From Paenibacillus pabuli (GTDB lineage: Bacteria > Bacillota > Bacilli > Paenibacillales > Paenibacillaceae), in assembly GCF_023101145.1 (NCBI RefSeq), contig NZ_CP073714.1:6386001-6450000 (forward strand): a stretch of DNA of 64,000 nucleotides. Reading direction: 5' to 3'. The first letter of the stretch is position 1. Each line of letters starts with the position of its first letter. The position numbers were made by a program, and so were the translations under genes. Below are positions 55,717-64,000 of the stretch, in pieces. The notes below the pieces were generated by a model. That model was not told the DNA's origin and made no database searches. It saw only the letters and a list, made by a program, of their open reading frames with translations.

Positions 55717-56442
55717 TCAAGGCAAATCCACTAGTACAAATTCGGCAGCCTCGCTGCCTGTACATGTAATTTGCAGATCACAGCTTTTGCGGATTCGTGC
55801 AGCATCACCCGGTTTGAGATTGAAGTTGCCATCTGAACATACAATCTCAATATGGCCACTAATCAGGAAGAGATGTGTACGCCTGTCTTTATGTTGAGGG
55901 TACATTAATTTTTCACTGGATTCCAAGCGGGATAGATAGCAAGTTATATCCTGTGAAATAGGCAATGCTCCCTCAGCTCCTTCTCCCCCTTGCCCCGATA
56001 CAATCGGACAAAGACGGTTCAGATACTCCTGGTCTTCCACACGACGATTGGTATAAGAGGGCTTCAGCATGCGCTGAGATGGCAAAAACCACATCTGTAG
56101 GAAGCGTACCGGTTCATCCTCGGACGGATTAGTCTCTGAATGCTCTACCCCGGTACCCGCACTCATGACCTGAACCGTTCCCGGTTCCAACAATTGCTCT
56201 GTTCCGATGCTGTCCGTATGTTTCAACGTACCTGAAATGACATAACTAACAATCTCCAAGTCATGATGTGGATGTCGCTTAAAGCCTTCCTGCGGCATCA
56301 GTGTGTTGTCATTATGAGCCAAAAGACAACCAAAATGGGCATTGCTTGGATCATCATAGTCCGCAAAGGAAAAGCTGAATTCACTGTGTATCCAACCTCG
56401 ATCCGACGTGTGCCTTTCTTCCGATGTCACTACTTTAATCAT
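55717..56442 (-). CDS. Pirin-family protein
   Basis: The protein (241 residues from MIKVVTSEE) is a bicupin of the pirin/YhhW type. The N-terminal cupin has metal ligands in HPHHDLEIVSYV and the later H-S-E in GVEHSETNP. The C-terminal cupin starts near CYLSRLESS. YhhW-type pirins have quercetinase activity, while others affect transcription. GGAGG lies 9 bases before the chosen ATG; two earlier in-frame ATGs are less likely. It is a single-gene unit, convergent with DUF1128. Confidence 0.92.
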   Translation of the reverse strand: MIKVVTSEERHTSDRGWIHSEFSFSFADYDDPSNAHFGCLLAHNDNTLMPQEGFKRHPHHDLEIVSYVISGTLKHTDSIGTEQLLEPGTVQVMSAGTGVEHSETNPSEDEPVRFLQMWFLPSQRMLKPSYTNRRVEDQEYLNRLCPIVSGQGGEGAEGALPISQDITCYLSRLESSEKLMYPQHKDRRTHLFLISGHIEIVCSDGNFNLKPGDAARIRKSCDLQITCTGSEAAEFVLVDLP

Positions 56443-56584
56443 GTTCATCCACCTCCAAAGGTTTAGAGCTGCCACACTATCGCAGCAGTTCATGCGTGTA
56501 TATTAGAATTCTATAAATCAATACCAGTTGGTATGTCATCTTTACCCGTGGTCCGGGTATTCTAATCACGCCCCTTGCTTATGG

Positions 56585-57604
56585 TTATACACTTTCTTCA
56601 GGTGAATAAAGCTTGAATTCAGTGTCTGCCCGTCCTACGACTTTACCGGCATCGTTCCGAATGTCTGGTGGATATACTTCTGCCAGTCGTTCGATGGTTT
56701 TCCGATTGCCATACCCAATCTGCTCCAGAATGGCTTGGGCGATAAAGGCCCATTCTTCTTCCGAACCATCAAGCACTTTAAACGTAATTCCAAGGCGTTC
56801 CTTTTTCAGGGCGAAACCAAATACACCCTTGAAACCGCCCTTGGCTACAATGTTGCTGTCTTCAAGCAGTACAGAGTCCACGCGCTGCGTTCCTCCTACC
56901 ATTAACGGATATTCGTTCATGGCTCCAGTAATCGTCTCTACCGCAGAGCGGGTAGTTAGGTCCTCAATCAGATCCGGGCAAGCCAGTTTCAGATACGCGT
57001 TCGATAATGCCGACAACGGCAACGAAAATACCGGAAAGCCGCAGCCATCCGTCCCAAGTTCAATCTCTTGCTGTTCAATCCCTGCCATATAGGCCAAGGT
57101 CTCCAGAATTTCACGCTGTACCGGATGTTCTGGCTCTGCATAACTGCCCAAATCTGCCTGCTTCATCTGAGTGTATGCGAGAATGCCCAGATGTTTACCA
57201 GAACAATTGTGCAGGATACGACGCTTCTCTCCTTGGGCACGCAGCCATTGATTCCTGCTTTCTTCATTTAGGGGATAACTCGGTGCGCAAATCAGGCACT
57301 CTTCGCCCAATCCTATTTTGCTTTCCAACTGCTCCAGCACCTGAATATGCATCGGTTCCGATCGGTGCGAGGAAGCCATGATGGCAATCTCCTGAGCAGT
57401 CAGACCATAATGTCCGGCAATACCGGCACGAATCCCCGGAATTGCCTGGAAAGGCTTAGCGGATGAACGGGTAAACGCTCTAAAATGAGGGTCGCCGGCT
57501 GAATATACAACATTTCCGTTCTCATCCGTAATGCTTATGTGTCCGTAATGGGCGCATTCCATAACGCCCGCACGGTATTCTTTAATTAACAGGGCACTCT
57601 CCAT
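56585..57604 (-). CDS. Asparaginase (Asparaginase_II family)
   Basis: The protein (339 residues from MESALLIKEYR) matches the thermolabile L-asparaginase family (Rhizobium AnsA-like): YGHISITDENGNVVYSAGD, FTRSSAKPFQA, ASSHRSEPMH, ILHNCSGKHLG, and ELGTDGCGFPVFSLPL. It hydrolyses asparagine to aspartate and ammonia. These proteins are distinct from the classical type I/II enzymes, and the catalytic set is thought to include Ser/Thr and Lys in SSAKPF and the Ser in SSHR. AAAGGAG precedes the ATG. It is a single-gene unit. Confidence 0.92.
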   Translation of the reverse strand: MESALLIKEYRAGVMECAHYGHISITDENGNVVYSAGDPHFRAFTRSSAKPFQAIPGIRAGIAGHYGLTAQEIAIMASSHRSEPMHIQVLEQLESKIGLGEECLICAPSYPLNEESRNQWLRAQGEKRRILHNCSGKHLGILAYTQMKQADLGSYAEPEHPVQREILETLAYMAGIEQQEIELGTDGCGFPVFSLPLSALSNAYLKLACPDLIEDLTTRSAVETITGAMNEYPLMVGGTQRVDSVLLEDSNIVAKGGFKGVFGFALKKERLGITFKVLDGSEEEWAFIAQAILEQIGYGNRKTIERLAEVYPPDIRNDAGKVVGRADTEFKLYSPEESV

Positions 57605-57784
57605 GCGAGTTCTCTCCTTTATACTGCCGAATTCATCTCTGCTTTGCGTCACGACGCCGCATGGGATATCTTAAATAGTATAGTACAAAAGCGACGTTTT
57701 TACAGTTTTTTCGACAGACATTTCGGGTAATCCTTTATTAATCCTTATCTGCCTACTATCATCCCTGAAGGAGACATACATTAT

Positions 57785-58480
57785 ATGCTGCGCAAAAAGT
57801 ATTCACCCACTTCCGGGTTAGCCCGCAAAACTTCGGTACGTCCATTAGTCAATTGGGCTGGTGTTGGAATGATAGCCAGCGCTTCGGTCGTCTTCTTGCT
57901 GGCGTTTCTGGGGGCGTTGCTCGGTAACGATGCAATCCTTTCATTGGATGACCGGGTCCAGCAGTTGTTTTATCTGAACACGGATTCACGTCTTCATCTG
58001 CTGCCCTTCATTTCATTCATCACTGCGCTCGGTTCTTTCAGACTTTCTGCCTTGGCAGCTATCGGTTTCTCTATTCTATTCGTGTGGCAGAGCCGTCCCC
58101 GTTTCCTCATATATGGATATGCTTTACTCAGCAGTTTTGCCATGATGTGGATTCTGAACACCTTATTGAAAGAACTTTTCAGACGCAGCAGACCTGAGTT
58201 GGAACATCTGCTGGTTGTTCATGGATACAGTTTCCCAAGTGGTCATGCGATGATTTCGATGGGGTTTTATGGCATGCTCTTTGCCATCTGGGCGATTGAA
58301 CGACATCAACGTGAGTCCGGCATCGCTCTGCCTGTCCTTTGCGGAATCACTTTTATATTCTTGGTCGGTCTTAGCCGTATCATGCTGGGTGTCCATTTTC
58401 CTACCGATGTTTTCACCGGATTTGCTGCCGGACTGGCTTGGATCCTTTGTATGAATAAAGGGATTCAACGTGCCGTCTGA
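57785..58480 (+). CDS. PAP2-family phosphatase
   Basis: The 231-residue protein has about six membrane spans and the three PAP2 motifs: KELFRRSRP, PSGHAM and SRIMLGVHFPTDV. Members dephosphorylate lipid phosphates such as phosphatidate, phosphatidylglycerol phosphate or undecaprenyl pyrophosphate, and the active site faces the outside. GAAGGAG precedes the ATG. The exact substrate is not predicted. It leads a run of plus-strand envelope or stress genes. Confidence 0.92.
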   Translation: MLRKKYSPTSGLARKTSVRPLVNWAGVGMIASASVVFLLAFLGALLGNDAILSLDDRVQQLFYLNTDSRLHLLPFISFITALGSFRLSALAAIGFSILFVWQSRPRFLIYGYALLSSFAMMWILNTLLKELFRRSRPELEHLLVVHGYSFPSGHAMISMGFYGMLFAIWAIERHQRESGIALPVLCGITFIFLVGLSRIMLGVHFPTDVFTGFAAGLAWILCMNKGIQRAV

Positions 58481-58526
58481 ATTGTAATATCCTATAATTC
58501 CCAATACATTTCATCCTACAGTGATT

Positions 58527-58550
58527 GTTTCACCTTGAAGCACGGCGTTT
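58527..58550 (+). promoter_or_regulatory. SigB-like promoter before the GlsB-type gene
   Basis: GTTTCA (58527-58532) and GCGTTT (58545-58550) are 12 bases apart. The -35 matches the rsbV promoter of this genome; the -10 is a weak match to GGGTAT. Confidence 0.4.
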
Positions 58551-58614
58551 ATATACGAAGTAAGCAAACGCGAACAGACACCATCCTACATCAAGCATAA
58601 AGGAGGCGGTTGGT

Positions 58615-58872
58615 ATGTGGGGTATCATTATCAGCATTGTTATGGCAGTCATCATCGGTGTAATCGGTGATGCACTTGCTGGTCATAACATGCCTGGAGG
58701 AATCATCGGTGCAATGGTTGCTGGATTTGCCGGAGCCTGGCTGGGAGCACTGTTGCTTGGTAACTGGGGACCAGTCATCGGTAACTTTGCCGTAATTCCT
58801 GCCATCATCGGAACAGCAGTCTTTGTCTTTTTGCTGGGGCTTGTGTCCAGACTGTTCAGACAGGCTGCCTGA
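58615..58872 (+). CDS. GlsB/YeaQ/YmgE-family stress membrane protein
   Basis: The 85-residue protein has three hydrophobic, Gly-rich spans: IIISIVMAVIIGVIGDAL, GGIIGAMVAGFAGAWLGALLL and IPAIIGTAVFVFLLGLV. This is the transglycosylase-associated/GlsB pattern of general-stress membrane proteins. AAAGGAGG precedes the ATG. It stands at the head of a cluster with the YtxH and DUF5665 genes. Confidence 0.88.
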   Translation: MWGIIISIVMAVIIGVIGDALAGHNMPGGIIGAMVAGFAGAWLGALLLGNWGPVIGNFAVIPAIIGTAVFVFLLGLVSRLFRQAA

Positions 58873-58937
58873 TCGGTCCAACAAGGTGTTCGTTGTTTCG
58901 TATCCGTTTCTTAAATTTGAAGAAGGAGTGATTTGAC

Positions 58938-59345
58938 ATGAATAAAGCAGAAGAACAATATCCTGTACAAAGCGGTTCCAATTTCGCCAAAGGCATTTTC
59001 ATCGGAGGTTTGCTGGGTGCTGCAGCAGCGCTGCTCTTTGCCCCTAAACCAGGACGCGAATTGCGTGGCGATCTTTCCGAGAAAGTGGGAATCGTTACAG
59101 ATCGCACAAAAGAGGTTGCAGCAGTTGTCGGTGATAAAGCTTCCGAACTGGCTAAAACGGTCTCTTCCAAAACTTCTGATATTGCAAAAACGGTAAACCA
59201 AGGTCGTAATGACATTATGGACTCCGTGAAAAAGGCTTCCGCTGATGTGGCGAATGAAGCATCCAAAGCATCGGAAGAAGTGGCTGCCGCTTCTGTAGAA
59301 GCGAAGGAAGATACACGTAAAGAATTGAACTCGACCAGCCTGTAA
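58938..59345 (+). CDS. YtxH-domain protein
   Basis: The 135-residue protein has one membrane span with the YtxH signature (FAKGIFIGGLLGAAAALLFAPKPGRELR) and a long amphipathic Lys/Ala/Glu-rich helix that resembles LEA or apolipoprotein repeats. In Bacillus ytxH is controlled by SigB and SigH. GAAGGAG precedes the ATG. It is followed by a strong terminator. Confidence 0.9.
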   Translation: MNKAEEQYPVQSGSNFAKGIFIGGLLGAAAALLFAPKPGRELRGDLSEKVGIVTDRTKEVAAVVGDKASELAKTVSSKTSDIAKTVNQGRNDIMDSVKKASADVANEASKASEEVAAASVEAKEDTRKELNSTSL

Positions 59346-59365
59346 GGTTTGTTGTTCGAGTGACC

Positions 59366-59397
59366 AATAGCCAGCTGTATTCCAGCTGGCTATTTTT
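59366..59397 (+). terminator. Intrinsic terminator after ytxH
   Basis: AATAGCCAGCTG pairs perfectly with CAGCTGGCTATT, loop TATTC, then a T run. Confidence 0.92.
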
Positions 59398-59430
59398 TAT
59401 CCACACTGCGAAATTTAAAGGAGGAAGAAT

Positions 59431-59796
59431 ATGAGTAAAGTCACAATGAACGGCAATACACCCATTACCGGAGGAAAACCCGCACAACAGTATGATACCA
59501 GTGAACATCCTTTTGAATTACGTCATGAGGTCAAACGTCTGAACACACGACTCGATCAGATTGCAGACAGCCTGGAAAAATCTCAAATCAAGGATATTAT
59601 TGAAAACTACAGCAGTCCCAAAAAACGCATCATTACCAACTTCACCGCAGGTATGGCACGTGGTTTGGGTTTGACGGTGGGAACCTTCGTCGTTCTTGGT
59701 CTGCTCGCCTTTATTCTCAGTCAGTTCGTGAACATGCCCATTGTAGGGCAATATATTGCTGACTTATTAGGGTACATTGAAGATTATAAAAAATAA
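59431..59796 (+). CDS. DUF5665-family small membrane protein
   Basis: The 121-residue protein has an N-terminal soluble part, a helix (RHEVKRLNTRLDQIADSLEKSQIKDII) and a membrane span near residues 80-97 (GLGLTVGTFVVLGLLAFILSQF), with a short amphipathic end (IVGQYIADLLGYIEDY). This is the DUF5665 pattern. The function is unknown. AAAGGAGG precedes the ATG. Confidence 0.82.
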   Translation: MSKVTMNGNTPITGGKPAQQYDTSEHPFELRHEVKRLNTRLDQIADSLEKSQIKDIIENYSSPKKRIITNFTAGMARGLGLTVGTFVVLGLLAFILSQFVNMPIVGQYIADLLGYIEDYKK

Positions 59797-59820
59797 ATGA
59801 CCGGACCAAGGTCAGCAAAC

Positions 59821-60867
59821 TTACCGCCTTCGCTTGCCAATAGCACTCTTCTCTGTTTTCTTCACCGACGGCTGGGAGGACTTTACCTTGAGCAGATCCC
59901 CTGTCCAGCCTTTCATCATCATCCATACATACATGCCAATCATGCTAATGATTATAAGCGCAAGGACCAGCACTACCCCCCATGTTTTGTCAATCCACGG
60001 CAGATTCTCGAAGTTCATTCCCCATATTGCTCCTGCAGCCGTTGCGGGTGTGAATACCGAGGTTACAAGGGTCAGCGTCTTCATAATCTCATTGCCCCGC
60101 ACGCCTGAAATGGCATTATCAATGGAGATCAGTGTATCAATCTCTGTCTCATAATGTTTGAACAACCGCTCCATCCGTTCAATCCGGTGCTGGAGCTGCT
60201 GGAAAAAGCGATTATCTTTCAATTCATCCAGGTAAGCTTCTCTGGAGGCTGCCATTAATTCGGAATACGGAATAAACAAGTTACTCCAATATAAGAGCTC
60301 AAATCTAGCCGCAAGAATCTGATCCATCAGTGTGCGTGCATTGCGAGATTCCATCGTCCGCTCCAGATTTCGCAGATTCATCTCAAAGTGATCCATACCT
60401 ACATGGTAATAATGCAATATGGCGCGAAAGAGTACAAACATGCCGTCCCGTGCTTCATTGCATTGTTGTAACATGGCCGCACGTTCACCAGTATTCATAA
60501 TCCCTCTAGTATTATCATCTATGTTCAGGGTAACCAATCTTTCTTGATCCACATAGAAAAACATCTGATTATCTTGACGTTGATCGTTTCTTTCATTTTT
60601 AACCGCATATAATAAAGAACCGAATATCACAGGCTCCGTGCCGTTCATGAAGCGGACAGACAGATAGTTGGACTCTACCTCCGGTATTTTGCGAAGCCAG
60701 TACTGCATTTCTGGAAATTCGCTCGTTAGTTCCTCCAAGGCATCAGCCATGCTCTCCTGATCAGGTGCCACCCAATCCCACCAATCCCAATGGTCTGAGT
60801 AGGTGGCCTTGTCCCGACGTGCTTCCAGCTTGACTTTATTCACAATCACAAACATCCACTCCCGCAT
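59821..60867 (-). CDS. CorA-family Mg2+ transporter-like protein
   Basis: The 348-residue protein has a cytoplasmic alpha/beta domain and long helices to about residue 270, then two membrane spans (about 276-296 and 300-320) with the pore motif GMN in AIWGMNFENLPW. The C-terminus is basic. This matches CorA, which carries Mg2+ (or Co2+/Zn2+) down the membrane potential. The ribosome binding site is poor for ATG 60867; an ATG at 60855 and a GTG at 60849 follow GGGAG more closely. It lies downstream of sigB after a terminator. Confidence 0.88.
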   Translation of the reverse strand: MREWMFVIVNKVKLEARRDKATYSDHWDWWDWVAPDQESMADALEELTSEFPEMQYWLRKIPEVESNYLSVRFMNGTEPVIFGSLLYAVKNERNDQRQDNQMFFYVDQERLVTLNIDDNTRGIMNTGERAAMLQQCNEARDGMFVLFRAILHYYHVGMDHFEMNLRNLERTMESRNARTLMDQILAARFELLYWSNLFIPYSELMAASREAYLDELKDNRFFQQLQHRIERMERLFKHYETEIDTLISIDNAISGVRGNEIMKTLTLVTSVFTPATAAGAIWGMNFENLPWIDKTWGVVLVLALIIISMIGMYVWMMMKGWTGDLLKVKSSQPSVKKTEKSAIGKRRR

Positions 60868-60896
60868 TCAGCTATTCATTAGAAAATCATTGATCC

Positions 60897-60939
60897 CCAA
60901 AAAGGACACGTATGTATTCCATTGGAATCACGTGTCCTT
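60897..60939 (-). terminator. Intrinsic terminator of rsbV-rsbW-sigB
   Basis: AAGGACACGT pairs perfectly with ACGTGTCCTT, and the minus strand ends in TTTTTGGGG. Confidence 0.85.
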
Positions 60940-60976
60940 CTCTATGCCGTGCTCAATATCATCACCGATCTGCATC

Positions 60977-61750
60977 TCATAACAAGGAAGCATTCGACAT
61001 AATCTGTTTTAATTTCTCGGTGGCTCGCTTCTGGATACGGGATACACTCATTTGGGAGACTCCCAATTTCTGAGCAATGGCCCGCTGTGACTGACCATCC
61101 TGAAATGCCAAAATAAGCACCTTTTGTTCTTGTTCCTTCAACTGTCCCAATGCCTGCTGCAAGTCCATCCGCTTCTCAACCGAATCAAAGTCATTCACAT
61201 CCGAACTGATCAACTCACCCAAAGTGGCTGCACTCTCATCCTGTGATAGCGGAGAATCCAGTGACACATAGTGATAACATTCCCGACCAGCCAAGACTTC
61301 AATGGTTTCCTCAGGGGTTAAATCAAGGTATTCAGCAATCTCGTTCACACCTGGTGAACGTTCCAGCTTCACTGTCAATTCATCAATGGCATGCTGGACA
61401 AGGGCTCCCTTTTCCTTAATTCTGCGGGGCACCTGAATATACCAAGACTTGTCCCTTAAATAATTTTTCATATGACCGATCATGCTCTTCATGGCATAAG
61501 GTTCAAACGGAATTCCGAGATTGATATCGTATTGCTTCAGCAAACGAATCAGAGCCATCTGCCCGGTCTGATACAAATCCTCATACAGATCGGGTCGATT
61601 CCGAGCAATTTTACCTGCTGCCATCTTCACCATCGGTTCATATTTGCGGATAAGAACTGTTGCAATTTCGTTATCCTGGGTTTGCTGGTATTCCCAGATC
61701 AAACCTATAGCTTCAGACATGGACTCTGGGGGAGTCACTTTTTCATTCAT
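60977..61750 (-). CDS. sigB: RNA polymerase sigma factor SigB
   Basis: The 257-residue protein has region 2 (PDLYEDLYQTGQMALIRLLKQYD...KSMIGHMKNYLRDKSW), region 3 (residues about 110-175) and region 4 (VLILAFQDGQSQRAIAQKLGVSQMSVSRIQKRATEKL). It is the general-stress sigma factor of the SigB/SigF/SigG group; operon order after rsbV and rsbW identifies it as SigB. It overlaps rsbW by 4 bases and has a GAGGAG site. No rsbX follows. Confidence 0.93.
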   Translation of the reverse strand: MNEKVTPPESMSEAIGLIWEYQQTQDNEIATVLIRKYEPMVKMAAGKIARNRPDLYEDLYQTGQMALIRLLKQYDINLGIPFEPYAMKSMIGHMKNYLRDKSWYIQVPRRIKEKGALVQHAIDELTVKLERSPGVNEIAEYLDLTPEETIEVLAGRECYHYVSLDSPLSQDESAATLGELISSDVNDFDSVEKRMDLQQALGQLKEQEQKVLILAFQDGQSQRAIAQKLGVSQMSVSRIQKRATEKLKQIMSNASLL

Positions 61751-62199
61751 ACTTTCTCCTCACTTCTTGCAAGACGTTTTACGAGTACTACTTTCGTACC
61801 TTTGCCCGTCTCACTTTCCACACTGACATCGTCCATCAGAGCTTGCATCAGGTAAAATCCAAGTCCACCGATTTGGGCATCTGTCAGCTCTTTGTCGTGA
61901 AGGCCTGCACGGGATACGGCCGGGTTAATGTTCTCAAAGCTGGCTCCTTCATCTTTGACAGTAATAGCCAGCGTGTCACTATCCACTTCGAACACAACCT
62001 CAACCATGCCGCCTTCGTGTGAGTAAGCATACAGTACAGAATTGTTACAAGCTTCGGATACAGCAACCTTCATATCCTCAATGTCCTCATAAGAAAATCC
62101 CATTTTGGACGCAACACCATATAAATTGAGCCTTACAATATCAACGTAATCAGCTGTCGCCGGTAAGTTAAGGGTGACTCTTTGAACTTCTGCATTCAT
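61747..62199 (-). CDS. rsbW: Anti-sigma-B factor RsbW (serine-protein kinase)
   Basis: The 150-residue protein is an HATPase_c-type kinase: SEACNNSVLYAYSHEGG with the N-box, DEGASF, and GLGFYLMQALMDDVSVESETGKGT with the G-boxes. RsbW binds and holds SigB, and phosphorylates RsbV. It starts 18 bases after rsbV and overlaps sigB, matching the partner-switch operon. Confidence 0.93.
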   Translation of the reverse strand: MNAEVQRVTLNLPATADYVDIVRLNLYGVASKMGFSYEDIEDMKVAVSEACNNSVLYAYSHEGGMVEVVFEVDSDTLAITVKDEGASFENINPAVSRAGLHDKELTDAQIGGLGFYLMQALMDDVSVESETGKGTKVVLVKRLARSEEKV

Positions 62200-62217
62200 T
62201 CCTTTTTCGATCCTTTC

Positions 62218-62556
62218 CTATTGGGAATTCTTCTGTGAGACAAAGAATTTGGCAATACCCGTCATATCAAAAAGTTTCTGAATTTGCGCAGGAACTTCCT
62301 GTACTTCAAAGCGAGCTTCCATTCCATGCCGTGCTTTCAGAACAGATAACAGGATACCAATCCCTGTACTATCAATGTACTTCAAATCTTGCATGTTAAT
62401 GATTAAATCTTGTTCCTTGTTGTCCACTAACGGCTCCATCACCAAACGGAATTCAGGAGCAACTGACAAATCCAGTTCGCCAGTCAGATACACCGTGCAT
62501 ACGCCGTCATGTGTTTCTGTTCTTGCATTGAATTTTTCATTTTTATTTGTATTCAT
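62218..62556 (-). CDS. rsbV: Anti-anti-sigma factor RsbV
   Basis: The 112-residue protein is a STAS domain with the phosphorylation site in YIDSTGIGIL and GELDLSVAPEFR near its start. Unphosphorylated RsbV frees SigB from RsbW. CAGGAGAG precedes the ATG. A SigB promoter lies directly upstream, giving positive feedback. No RsbU/RsbP-type phosphatase gene is in the window. Confidence 0.93.
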   Translation of the reverse strand: MNTNKNEKFNARTETHDGVCTVYLTGELDLSVAPEFRLVMEPLVDNKEQDLIINMQDLKYIDSTGIGILLSVLKARHGMEARFEVQEVPAQIQKLFDMTGIAKFFVSQKNSQ

Positions 62557-62594
62557 TAGACATCTCTCTCCTGATCAATGGTTTCTTTACCTAA

Positions 62595-62620
62595 TAACCC
62601 ATCTACAGCCTATATGAAAC
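62595..62620 (-). promoter_or_regulatory. SigB promoter of rsbV-rsbW-sigB
   Basis: On the minus strand, GTTTCA (62615-62620) and GGGTTA (62595-62600) are 14 bases apart, a good match to the SigB consensus GTTTAA-N12-15-GGGTAT. Confidence 0.75.
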
Positions 62621-62642
62621 ATTAATCGAATTAGCAGATATT

Positions 62643-64000
62643 TCAATTGGCCTGATTCATGGCCGATGAATTGGATTGGAACAATTGCTTCTGTTCCTGG
62701 AATCGGGATAATTTCTGCTTCACCTGTCCCATTTTGACCGGTTTACTAATGTAATCATCCATGCCCACAGCTGAACACCGCTGCTGAATGCCATCCATGA
62801 CATTGGCGGTCATCGCTACAATAACCGGCTGTTGGTCTTGAGGAAGGCTCTCACGAATTCTGCGAGTACATTCCAATCCATCCATCACGGGCATCTGTAA
62901 ATCCATAAATATATAATCATAATTGCGGTTTGCCAAAACCATTTCCAGCGCCTTCTTGCCATCTTCGGCGATATCTGAGGCCAGCCCTAGCTTGCCCAGC
63001 ATAATAGACATTAGTTTCTGATTAATAGGGTGATCATCAACGATTAATACGCTTGGATGCATTTCATAATTTTTTTTAATGTCCGTAAGCTGATCTTCCC
63101 CCATACCTTTCGTCAGCTCAGTCTCGACATACCGCTGCGCCTGAATGGTAAATACAAACGTAGCACCATGCAGTTCCGACGTATCCAGATATATCTTTCC
63201 ACCCATCATCTCAACAAGCGTTTTGCATATAGCCAGCCCCAGACCGGTTCCACCATATTTACGCGTCATGGAAGTATCCAGTTGGGAAAACGGCTGGAAT
63301 AGACGATCTATTTTGTCAGGCGCTATGCCTATTCCTGTATCTTTTACAGCAAACTCCAGCGTCATTCGCCCGTCTTTTTCCTCATTAACGGATACGATCA
63401 GATACACGCCACCGTGGTCCGTAAACTTGATGGCATTGGCAATCAGATTCAATAAAACCTGGCGAAGCCTTGCCATATCTCCATAGATCAGTTCGGGTAC
63501 CGAATCTTCCAGGAAATATTCAAGCTCAATATTCTTTTTGCCAGCTTCAACCGCGAACAGTCTCAGTACTTCACGAATACAGGAAACAAGTTCGAACGGA
63601 TGCTCTTCTAGCTCCATTTTGCCCGATTCCATTTTGGTGAAATCAAGGATATCGTTAATCACCGTAACGAGTGCATCGGCACTGCGACGTACAATGTCTG
63701 CGTATTCCTTCTGATCTTCTTTCAGATCGGTTTCCATCAACAGGTCAACCATACCGATAACACCATTCATCGGCGTACGAATCTCATGACTCATCATGGC
63801 AAGAAACTCGGTCTTCGCGTTTGCAGCGATTTCCGCTTCCTCTTTGGCCTGAACGAGCTGCTGGTTCATTTTCTCCAGTTCCTGCGTCTTCTGATGCAGC
63901 AGCATCGTCTGTGTTTTCAAACGTTTATTCGTGATAAACATTTCTACAAAGCCCTCGATTTTGGATTTCAAAATCTGAGGGATAAACGGCTTGACCATAT
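62643..64000 (-). CDS. Hybrid sensor histidine kinase/response regulator (partial)
   Basis: The frame is open to the right edge; the N-terminus is missing. The first visible residues (KPFIPQILKSKIEGF) are the end of a receiver domain, so it is REC - coiled coil - HisKA (H in AMMSHEIRTPMNGV) - HATPase_c (N in LIANAIKF, DTGIGI, GTGLGL) - REC (VLIVDDHPINQ, acceptor Asp in YIFMDLQMPVMDG, Lys in YISKPV). No membrane span is visible in this part, so it may be cytoplasmic. It lies 86 bases upstream of rsbV in the same direction and could feed the SigB pathway, as the RsbK hybrid kinase does in B. cereus. Confidence 0.92.
   Translation of the reverse strand, partial: MVKPFIPQILKSKIEGFVEMFITNKRLKTQTMLLHQKTQELEKMNQQLVQAKEEAEIAANAKTEFLAMMSHEIRTPMNGVIGMVDLLMETDLKEDQKEYADIVRRSADALVTVINDILDFTKMESGKMELEEHPFELVSCIREVLRLFAVEAGKKNIELEYFLEDSVPELIYGDMARLRQVLLNLIANAIKFTDHGGVYLIVSVNEEKDGRMTLEFAVKDTGIGIAPDKIDRLFQPFSQLDTSMTRKYGGTGLGLAICKTLVEMMGGKIYLDTSELHGATFVFTIQAQRYVETELTKGMGEDQLTDIKKNYEMHPSVLIVDDHPINQKLMSIMLGKLGLASDIAEDGKKALEMVLANRNYDYIFMDLQMPVMDGLECTRRIRESLPQDQQPVIVAMTANVMDGIQQRCSAVGMDDYISKPVKMGQVKQKLSRFQEQKQLFQSNSSAMNQAN

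Overview
The window is chromosomal DNA from a spore-forming, low-to-moderate GC Firmicute, almost certainly a Paenibacillus. The 16S rRNA looks like Paenibacillus. There are spore genes (sspI, yyaC), SLH-type surface protein anchoring, a large membrane-bound AraC regulator of the kind common in Paenibacillus, and a gene block shared with Bacillus subtilis (perR, ygzB, ygxA, 16S-23S, then a tRNA array in trnD order). I see no prophage, insertion sequence, CRISPR array or plasmid gene.

Layout. 1-4.4 kb: an ECF sigma factor with a membrane anti-sigma candidate (cut by the left edge), then NTF2-like, SDR and DUF1330 genes divergent from a LysR regulator. 4.7-12.4 kb: housekeeping genes (TrmH-type rRNA methylase, KtrA-type K+ gating subunit, sspI, prfC, doxX, zwf, ywmB). 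12.5-17.6 kb: an expanded envelope-stress operon with a LiaI-like protein, PspA, PspC, PspC, PspA and LiaF-LiaS-LiaR. 18.1-21.6 kb: a membrane AraC regulator behind a cre-like site, and a methyltransferase. 21.8-28.8 kb: an rRNA operon on the minus strand with tandem promoters, 16S, 23S and 15 tRNA genes. It has no 5S gene, and its 23S gene carries a helix-45 insertion of about 106 bases closed by a perfect 15-bp stem. 28.8-34.9 kb: ygxA, ygzB, a GH18 protein, perR, a DUF4097 protein and a membrane protein. 35-39.6 kb: mgtC-like, GNAT and gatCAB. 39.9-45.8 kb: a 1374-residue SLH surface protein with two seven-repeat propellers, an IDEAL-type protein and a sigY-yxlC-yxlE-like operon. 46-49 kb: an MBL-thioredoxin-DedA unit. 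49-55 kb: an O-antigen-ligase-like protein with a GC-rich core, a methyltransferase, DUF6483, an alpha/beta hydrolase and yyaC. 55-64 kb: DUF1128, pirin, asparaginase, PAP2, three small stress-type genes, CorA, rsbV-rsbW-sigB, and a REC-kinase-REC hybrid protein cut by the right edge.

A theme is envelope and general stress control. Within 64 kb there are an ECF sigma/anti-sigma pair, LiaFSR with two PspA/PspC sets, SigY with its membrane partners, PerR, and the SigB partner-switch module with a recognisable SigB promoter in front of rsbV and a similar one before a small stress-gene cluster. The most notable items are the 23S insertion, the absence of 5S in this operon, the doubled Psp operon, the double-propeller surface protein and the hybrid kinase next to rsbVW-sigB.

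Many starts were moved inward from the longest reading frame to a codon with a good ribosome binding site; two (yyaC and the GH18 protein) appear to be TTG starts.
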